Origin: Ixodes scapularis | Lineage: Eukaryota; Arthropoda; Arachnida; Ixodida; Ixodidae | Reading direction: 5' to 3' | Assembly (NCBI RefSeq): GCF_016920785.2 | Contig: NW_024609884.1 | Location: 86,854,069-86,918,068 of the forward strand | Length of the DNA stretch: 64,000 nucleotides | In this document: in pieces, positions 57,172 through 64,000 of the stretch | How positions within the stretch are numbered: position 1 is the first letter of the stretch | How the letters are laid out: every line of letters begins with the position of its first letter | Made by a program: the position numbers and the translations under genes | The notes under the pieces: generated by a model | Seen by the model: the letters and a program-made list of their open reading frames with translations, nothing else | Told to the model about the DNA's origin: nothing | Databases searched by the model: none

Positions 57172-57336
57172 GAATGTCCATGCATCAAAATGTCCGTGCA
57201 CCGAAATATCCGCTCACCGAAAAGTCCCACACCGAAAAGTCTTTGCAGCAAAAAGTCCGTACACTGAAATGTCTGTGCACCAAAAAGTCCGCACCGAAAT
57301 GCCCTACAGCAAAACGCTCTACACCGAAAAGTGCTA
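57172..57336. repeat. array of ~10 degenerate 14-17-bp units, copy A
   Basis: The units follow AARTCCGTGCACCGAA with variants, including AAGTCCGTACACTGAA and AAGTCCGCACCGAA. Confidence 0.85.
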
Positions 57337-60300
57337 GACCCACTGCGGATGGGATCCTCTGTCACCTCTGCCGGTTTACGAACCATGATGATTCAGAACC
57401 ACTGGTCTATGGAGCGCCATCCCTGATATACAAAAAACGCCGCTCGTACTTCCCGTTGTCGCCATGAATCCGCCTAAACAACAAAAGATGCCAAATCAGA
57501 TATTTATATTAAAATTGCTACTTCAATGACTACTTCTTTGAGCAGAACAAGGCATTTGTGCTCTCACAACAGCAAAGAATCGTCTTCCAAACCAATGCTA
57601 AAAAAGAGCCAATGCAACTCGTTGGGAAGAGCAAGTGCCAAGCTCGCTGAAAACAGCTACTCGGTTGGTTCAGCTCCTTGTCGCAGGTGTGTCGGCTGGC
57701 TTCTGGATAATCTTTTCAAATCCTTGAAGCTTTCATTTCCTCCACCCCAAACTTCAAAAAAAAAAAAAACAAAAAAAAAAAAACAGGCAGCTGGCAAAAA
57801 AATACAAAAAAAGTCGGCAAATGGCGAGGAGGAAACGAGAGGCGATTTCCTCCTTTCACAGTGGCGAGAAGGAAAGTGAGGGTCGGGTTCCTTCTCTCTG
57901 CTTGCGGGCCGGCCTTTAAAGGCGGGCGCTCAAAATTTTCTTCAGCGTGGCAGAAATTCCCCCTCTTTTCTTTTTTTCCTCCTCCCCTTCCCTCCTCTAT
58001 TTTTCTCCTCGCTTTTTTACGGCCTTCTCGCACGAATGCTAATGGTCTTACCGGTCCCCCGACAAAATCTCTGTAGCCCTTCAAGGTTCTCTGCTTCAAT
58101 CCCAAACATCAGGGATTAGTTAGGCAGCCTTGACATGAGCTCGGAAGGGTTCGGGCTGGCTCGCTTTTCTCCTTTTTTTCTTCTTTTTTTTTTACTCTTT
58201 TTCTGCAGCTCTAAAACACTCAGACAGTCAACACCAAGTAGCCCAACAACAAGTTCTTTTACATTCAGATACTTCCGCGTGGGCCACATACGCTACAACA
58301 CCGTATACGGTATATTATCTCGAGTGAACGGAACTTGAACATCACAGCAGAAGGAAAAAAAGATGGGTATTTTTATCTGAACTTTGAGCACTACCCAGAG
58401 AGTTGAAAATTGGTCGTTCTAACAACGGCACACTGAAGAGTGATTGTATCACTATTGTGTTTTTGTTTTTCTGTTGTTTGTACAAAGTAATAATCATGAG
58501 TAATTACAAGTCAAAGATATTGCAGTCAGAGGGACACAGTCTAACCATTTCTGGGGCATAATATTTAGGTTCGCATTACAGGTGTTTTCTAGAGTGACGG
58601 CCGCCTCGTTGAAGCTACTAAGAAGAGTAAAAACAAACTTCCATAACAAGTGAAACGGTTTATGGTATATTTCATCTATCTTCAGCCTTTGAAAAAAATT
58701 TCTTCGTGGCCAAACGTGCATTTAGTTTCTGTCAACAAATGTAACTGAAAACTCGACAGCCGACAAATATCTTGCGTATCAGCAAAGAGAACGGGAAACA
58801 CGGAGATTGAACCGCAATATCACAATTTTCTTCACGTAAAATAGTGTAACTAGCAATAGTAGCATATTATGCCATTTAATAAAAGGTATTACGAAGCTTT
58901 CATTCTCTTCTTTTCCCATTTGTTCGCTGATTAAGAAATGGAATGCGCAGATAGCCTCTGCAGCCCTTGCATCATAATTGTTCGGGGCTCTGTCAGGGTG
59001 GGCGAAGGCCAGCGACCATCTCCAAAAAAAACCCCCAGGAGTTCGGAAGGTGTACTACCGCAAGTTTTGGGGCTGCTTGACTAATTTAGGCGTCTGGCGT
59101 TGCCCGGCCTAGTTAGAAAAGAAGTGGAACAGAGGCCAGCTCAACGTTGTCACCAAGCGGGAAATCATGCCGAAATGTGTCCTTGAACACGTGCGAGATC
59201 TTTACCCGAACCCAGCCGGGATTCGCCACAATTCATCTATGAAAAAAAAAAAAAAAACTATAAAAAGGGGTAGGCTTAAACGATTTTGCAATTTTTGAAT
59301 ATAGTCATACGGACAGTCCACAAGTACAGAAATAAATGCAGTAGAAATGCAGAGCTCTTTTGTGGTCCTTATGTCTATACTTGTCTTTCGCGCTGTACGC
59401 GGATTAAAATAAATTCTGCAATATCTGTAGATTATGCCTGGTTATGTTGTCGCTAAAAGAAAAGTAATCAAGCAAGTTCGGTATCGTGCCACCAATTGGT
59501 GCAAATACAATTTTGTGTGGGATTCAACGTCAAAACAGTACTTCCGCGGGAAATAATGCATCCGTCGTTCTTCATCTCCCTGAAGCTATGAACTATACCG
59601 ATCTCGGCTACAGGACTTTTGGGTCCACAAAATATCACGCTCAGTAGAAAATTCGCCTTTTGTACCAAAAGTACTGGAAATTATTTATTTTTCAAACAGG
59701 TCGGGTGGTGATGCGTGTTTGAGTGTAGGACCGTTGACTGGGCATTGGTTTGCGCCAAGAGTGCAGTGCTTCCTTTCATGCTGCCTGCGACGAGTGTTGA
59801 AATTTGAACATAGTAGAAATAAAATCAATTGACGCTCTTAGAATTATTTTAAACTTGCGCTTTCTTCAGTAATTAAGATTTTGATTGTACCTTTTATTCA
59901 TTGTCGTCTTCGATGAGGGAACAACTTGCCGGGGAGGCCGCGCTGTCCGCGTACGCGACTTGACAGATAAGGTCGCGAATGCTTTTCACGAATCTTTAAA
60001 GACCAGGCATAAAAATGAAAGACGCTTACAAATCTCTGTAACGCGAAATTAGAGCGCAGCCACTTTACGCCAATGAAACCAACTTTATGTTTTGGGCAGA
60101 CGCCTTGCGAGAGTTGCAGTATTTTTAATTATGCCACATAAATTAAATGTTTAGGACTAAGTACCAAATTTTTTTAAATGTATTAAGAACCGAAATGTCA
60201 ATTGGAAAGTTCTAGAGCTCCTTGAGAAACACCCGAATTAGCTGTTTGCAACGTGATACGGCTCGCGTGGCTTCCTTCTGATCTGTAACAAAGCTTATGA

Positions 60301-60547
60301 AACATGACAAAATACTCCGTCATAAAGCGCCCGCCCCATCATAAACTCAATTTCGAATGTCCCGAAACTTGTTTTTATAGGCCGGAAAAAAAAGAAAAAA
60401 AAAGAGATGCATGCAAGACGTGTGCCTCACGCTTTATTTATATCAGAAGACAACTGCCCTCTGTTTTATATACAGCGTTGGTTTTTTTGTATGTTTTTTT
60501 CACCTACTAGATATTAGAAAAAATGTGCAAATTAACGTTTTGTGGGT

Positions 60548-60920
60548 GTGAGCTATACTGCCAGGTGAAGATTGGGTTCAAGAAAGAACGCAACAAAAAC
60601 CGACTGGTTACCTAACAATTGTTAATGAACTTTTTGAATATAAAAGAAAACGGGATAGTTGACTCATAAAGTTGTTGGGCATAATCGAAAGCCACCAAAT
60701 TGTCCAGTGAAAATTAGCGCCATTGCGATTTGTGTAGGTGAGCTATACGGCCAGGCGAGGATTAGGTTCAAGAAAGAACGCAACTAAAACCGACCGATTG
60801 CCTAAAATTCGCTAATTAACCTTTTAGTTAGAAAAGAAAAACGACATCGTGTATTTAGAAAGTTGTTGGCCGAAATCGCAAGCTACCAAACCGTCCATTC
60901 TTAGAAAGATGTAACACGCG
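60548..60920. repeat. internal ~190-bp tandem duplication in copy B
   Basis: Repeat starts at 60548 and 60738; counterpart of 55894-56273. Confidence 0.85.
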
Positions 60921-61836
60921 TACACTATTATACGGCGTCTTGATACGGCGTCCTCCTAATTTGGGTGCGAAAACATAGTTATGGCACGTGTGCCTCACGC
61001 CATGAAGCCAAAACGACAAATCATGCGCATCGCTGTGACAACGCCACTGTAGAAGGGGCGAGGAGTGCGGTGGCCGAAAAGATTGCGGTAACACGATTCG
61101 CGTCCAAATTAGGCTTTTTAAGACGCCATGAACCACTTCACGTGCACTACATCTCTTTAAAAATGAATCATTTGGTGTTTTTGATGACTACAGATAAGGC
61201 ACAAACCGAAATTGCGTTACTCGGACGTCTTTTCTAGAAAAATGTCTAGTCGTTAAAAAAAAATCGCCATAGCTGTATAAACACGATTGTAAGGCAGTTC
61301 TTTACGTCCGGCGACATCATTACGGCATGGAAGGAGACGTTGACCACAGATCATACGCTGTGTATATTCTGTGGTCACTGTTTTTTTTTTTCTTTTCGTA
61401 CGAGAATGAGCAAACATTTCATACCAAATAAAATTGATTTAGCATTCACCAAATTCGACTTGTTTTACTTGATTCAAATCGATATTTGATTTCATTACAC
61501 TTATTTTGTACCCGCACACGCCTCCTTTATTCCCTAATGAGTTACAAGTGATAATTACATTGTTTTTTTTGTCGTGCGAGGTCATCACAATTTATTATTA
61601 ACAATCGGAGCTGTGCGATTAAGCGGAGGAGGCGCATTTGAAGATATTCAGAATTGTTCTGAAGACACAAACAGCCTCAAACGTCTTGCTGTTTGGGTCC
61701 TTTCCTACACGTAGGGCCAATAATAGAGCCAAAACCTTATAGAGGAGACTATCTCTATCAACTCAACGCGCAAACACGATGTGAAGCGTGTCTGCGTATG
61801 TTGGAAAAGAGATACCGGCGAGCAAACCATAGCGTC

Positions 61837-62002
61837 GAATGTCCATGCATCAAAATGTCCGTGCACCGAAATATCCGCGCACCGAAAAGTCCCACACCAA
61901 AAAGTCTTTCCAGCAAAAAGTCCGTACACTGAAATGTCTGTGCACCAAAAAGTCCGCACCGAAATGCCCTACAGCAAAACGCTCTACGCCGAAAAGTCCT
62001 AG
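61837..62002. repeat. array of ~10 degenerate 14-17-bp units, copy B
   Basis: Counterpart of 57172-57336, unit order preserved. Confidence 0.85.
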
Positions 62003-62684
62003 ACCCACTACGGATGGGGTCCTCCGTCACCTCTGGCGGTTTACGAACCATAATGATTCAGAACCACTGGACTGTGGAGCGCCATCCCTGATATACAGAA
62101 ACGCCGCTCGTACTTCCCGTTGTCGCCATGAATCCCACAACGAAAGATGATAAATCAGATATTTATATTAAAATTGACACTTTAATGACTACTTCTTTGA
62201 GCAGAACGAGGTATTTGTGCTCTCACAACCAGCAAGAATCATCCTCCAAACCAATGCTAAAAAAGAGCCAATGCAACTCGTTGGGAAGAGCAAGTGCCAA
62301 GCTCGCTCAAAACAGCTACTCGGTTGGTCCAGCTCCTTGTCGCAGGTGTGCCGGCTGGCTTCTGGATAATCTTTTCAAATCCTCGAAGCTTTCATTTCCT
62401 CCACCCCAAACTTGTAAACAAAAACAAAAAAAAAGAAAAAAAAAAAGAAAAGGCAGTTAACAAAAAAAAAAAAAAAAAAATCGGAAAATGGCGAGGAGGA
62501 AACGAGAGGCGATTTCCTCCTTTTACAGTGGCGAGAAGGAAAGTGAGGGTCGGGCTCCTTCTCTCTGCTTGCGGGCCGGCCTTTAAGTGGAATAAAACGC
62601 TGAATACCATCTGTTACAATGTCAGTGAAAGCGTTACAGGCTGAATTTACGTCAGTGTTTGTTATCACCGGAGACCAATAATAG

Positions 62685-62985
62685 TTGCTGATAGCCATGT
62701 AAGCCATTTCAAGCCAATCTAACAAAAAATACATGCTAATAGCCAATAATAGCCATTTGAAGTCATTTTCAATCATAATCACCGAAATAGCATAGAATTG
62801 TCAACTATATTCACGAATAGCCATTTGAAGCCAGTTAGATGGTAATAGCCAAAACTAGCCATATGAAACCATTTCACTTTGTAGACAAAGAATAGCTGCT
62901 AATTATAAATACTAGTCATTTTAAGCCACTTGTAGCCAATTCAAGCCACTCAAGTCAGGAACAGATGATTATAGCCAACGTTTGC
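62685..62985. repeat. degenerate AATAGCCATTTGAAGCCA repeats
   Basis: AATAGCCA and TTTSAAGCCA blocks alternate about ten times with irregular spacing. It begins where LINE coding ends. Confidence 0.7.
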
Positions 62986-63044
62986 AAGTCCGGCTTCAGG
63001 GCGCTGCCATCCAATCCCGTACAGCATTTTGTCATGGGCGGCGT

Positions 63045-63046
<2 letters not shown>

Positions 63047-63075
<29 letters not shown>
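63047..63075. repeat. C homopolymer, about 29 bp
   Basis: Uninterrupted C run, one of several G/C runs in the window (8307, 15066, 15499, 43475). Confidence 0.9.
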
Positions 63076-63334
63076 GAAACAAAATCCTGGCTACGTGCCT
63101 GACCTACACTTTTAGGAAAAAACAGTTAGTAGTACCATAGTCTCCTCTTTATGGTAGTAGTTGCCTACTAACTATACTTGTCTGATGATTCGCCACATTC
63201 TTGGTAACTGCAGCTAGTAACGGTCAAGTTAAACCCTAGTTACACTAGCGCTCTCAGTTGTCATTCAACCAACAATCATTGGCATCTCCTAACTGTCATT
63301 GAGCTCAACTGTACTCCGTTCAAAGGGAAGGGAG

Positions 63335-63581
63335 ATCGGTGAACGAGTGGGCTAGCGCACACCAGTTCGGAGCACGTGGAGCGAAAGCTCGCGCTGCAGA
63401 ACCCAAGGATCCTGGGTTCAATCCCCGCCCCTGCCCGTTTCGATCTGGATGAGCATCGTACCGGTACAGTACCGGCGTGTGGTCGTGTATCACTACTGCG
63501 TGGCACACGTTAAAGAGCCGAGGCTAGCGGTTGTACTGCACTGGCTAAATTGCTCATCTACAGCTGAAGACTCGTTGCCCG
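63335..63581 (+). mobile_element. tRNA-derived SINE
   Basis: A box-A-like AGTGGGCTAGCGCACACCAG (63347-63366) and a box-B-like GGGTTCAATCCCC (63414-63426) lie about 60 bp apart, as in a tRNA head, followed by an unrelated body. It ends at the TTAA of the next element. Confidence 0.6.
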
Positions 63582-63585
63582 TTAA

Positions 63586-64000
63586 AGGGGCCCTGCAATC
63601 ATATTTAAGCGTCTACCTTTTTTTGCGGTTTCCACGTCTCTTGGGGTTGGGGCAAGCCAGCGGGCACGGAGAGAGTAACTAAATATCAGTGCGTCATATT
63701 TTAACCGGACGACGCGGAAACCTCCTCCACCGATGAGGGCGACCCGCGGTACCGAAAGCGCGCAAAATGTGACGTCTTTGGTCCTGGGCTTGCCACTGGT
63801 CAAAGCCGCTAAGAGCTTTTGTTTTAAACGAGATACAAAATATAAGTGTTGCGAATCGTTTCAATTATGTATGAAAGTAGTTTGTGTTCACTATTTTAGA
63901 TCAGAAAAGAAACAAATGCAGTTTAGAAAGTACGGAAACGAGAAATGACCATAGAAAAAATCGTAAGGGTGCAGGTGAGCTGGTGAATATTAACCATGTT
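63586..64000. mobile_element. left end of a TTAA element, runs off or decayed
   Basis: TTAA (63582-63585) then AGGGGCCCTGCAATC, similar to the 37672 element (AGGGCCCATGAAACG). No right end inside the window. A frame at 63733-63948 has no recognisable domain. Confidence 0.45.

Larger units (their letters stand above)
53325..57915. mobile_element. TTAA-flanked 4.6-kb non-coding element, copy A
   Basis: TTAA at 53321-53324, first bases AGGCGGGGGCTC, last bases GGGCCGGCCT, then TTAA 57916-57919. It repeats in full as copy B. No transposase or long ORF is seen. It holds a pyrimidine-rich start, A runs near 57750-57785, a ~200-bp internal duplication (from 55894 and 56094) and an array of ~15-bp units (57172-57336). 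TTAA targeting suggests piggyBac-type mobilisation, but the ends are only loosely inverted (AGGCGGGCG / AGGCCGGCC). Confidence 0.8.
57920..62582. mobile_element. TTAA-flanked 4.6-kb non-coding element, copy B
   Basis: It starts AGGCGGGCGCTC right after the TTAA shared with copy A (57916-57919) and ends GGCCGGCCT before TTAA 62583-62586. Collinear with copy A over its full length, with many substitutions and small indels, so both have aged separately. No long ORF. Confidence 0.8.
51296..62690 (-). mobile_element. second LINE, minus strand, split by two TTAA elements
   Basis: Read on the minus strand: coding before the RT (62690-62587), the insertion 53325-62582, then 53320-51296 with RT and C-terminal region and an AT-rich 3' end. 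Leaving out the insert and one TTAA makes the frame continuous: FTDIVTDGIQRFIPLK runs into TRKRQKFPWWFSSELK, the usual linker of CR1/Jockey-type LINEs. The endonuclease is missing (5' truncated). Confidence 0.88.

Noticed and set aside
57172..57336. CRISPR-like array
   Set aside because: Units are contiguous and degenerate with no unique spacers; eukaryotic repeat.
57093..57386. CRFRCGLF-type repeated peptide on the minus strand and its + strand mirror
   Set aside because: Translation of the ~15-bp DNA array; both strands are open because of the repeat, not because of coding.
1..64000. rRNA genes, additional intact tRNA genes, bacterial operons
   Set aside because: None seen; no bacterial-style gene packing or ribosome-binding sites.

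Overview
This window looks like nuclear DNA of an arthropod, most probably a hard tick. It is gene-poor and AT-rich, broken up by GC-rich islands and homopolymer G/C runs. It is packed with decayed transposable elements: LINEs with separate ORF1 and endonuclease/RT parts, a Penelope-like element with a GIY-YIG domain, a Gypsy element, hAT, Tigger/pogo and TTAA-type DNA elements, and tRNA-derived SINEs. The tick assignment is inference from this repeat mix; no species marker is present. Long ORFs are rare and most are chance.

The one convincing host gene is a split gene on the + strand. Nine short candidate exons (8518-8578, 14125-14174, 16659-16764, 20138-20162, 32193-32260, 33790-33841, 40620-40672, 45559-45732, 49396-49514) are each open in a single frame and bounded by AG/GT (one AG/GC). 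All eight junctions agree in phase. The last two exons join into what looks like the C-terminal winged helix of a RAD21/REC8-type kleisin, the cohesin subunit that closes the SMC ring. The middle exons encode an acidic, proline-rich linker. The N-terminal domain was not found and probably lies upstream. At least 41 kb of gene therefore carries about 0.7 kb of coding sequence, and nearly everything between exons is transposon.

Layout. 1-1.5 kb: unidentified. 1.5-6.1 kb: minus-strand LINE cut by a 1.6 kb hAT element with perfect 8-bp target duplications. 6.1-7.0 kb: TTAA element. 7-15 kb: exons 1-2, small inverted-repeat elements, Tigger-like elements, a pre-miRNA-like hairpin and a hAT-like repeat. 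15-28 kb: exons 3-4, more Tigger-like and TTAA elements, a MULE-like foldback element and a Tigger transposase. 28-34 kb: exons 5-6, diverged repeats and a 51-bp palindrome. 34-37.4 kb: degenerate Gypsy element. 37.5-38.9 kb: a repeat carrying a tRNA-Ser(AGA) gene split by a TTAA element. 39-49.5 kb: exons 7-9, CRE/E-box repeats, a mariner-type MITE, a Penelope-like element, a SINE and a GC-rich tandem repeat. 51.3-62.7 kb: a second minus-strand LINE split by two 4.6 kb TTAA-flanked elements lying head to tail and sharing one TTAA. 62.7-64 kb: simple repeats, a SINE and the edge of another TTAA element.

The most interesting signals are the phase-consistent kleisin gene, TTAA elements chained through shared TTAA sites, the tRNA gene split by a TTAA element, and many perfect short-spacer palindromes. 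One pair of palindromes is clearly a two-step inverted templated insertion in a LINE.
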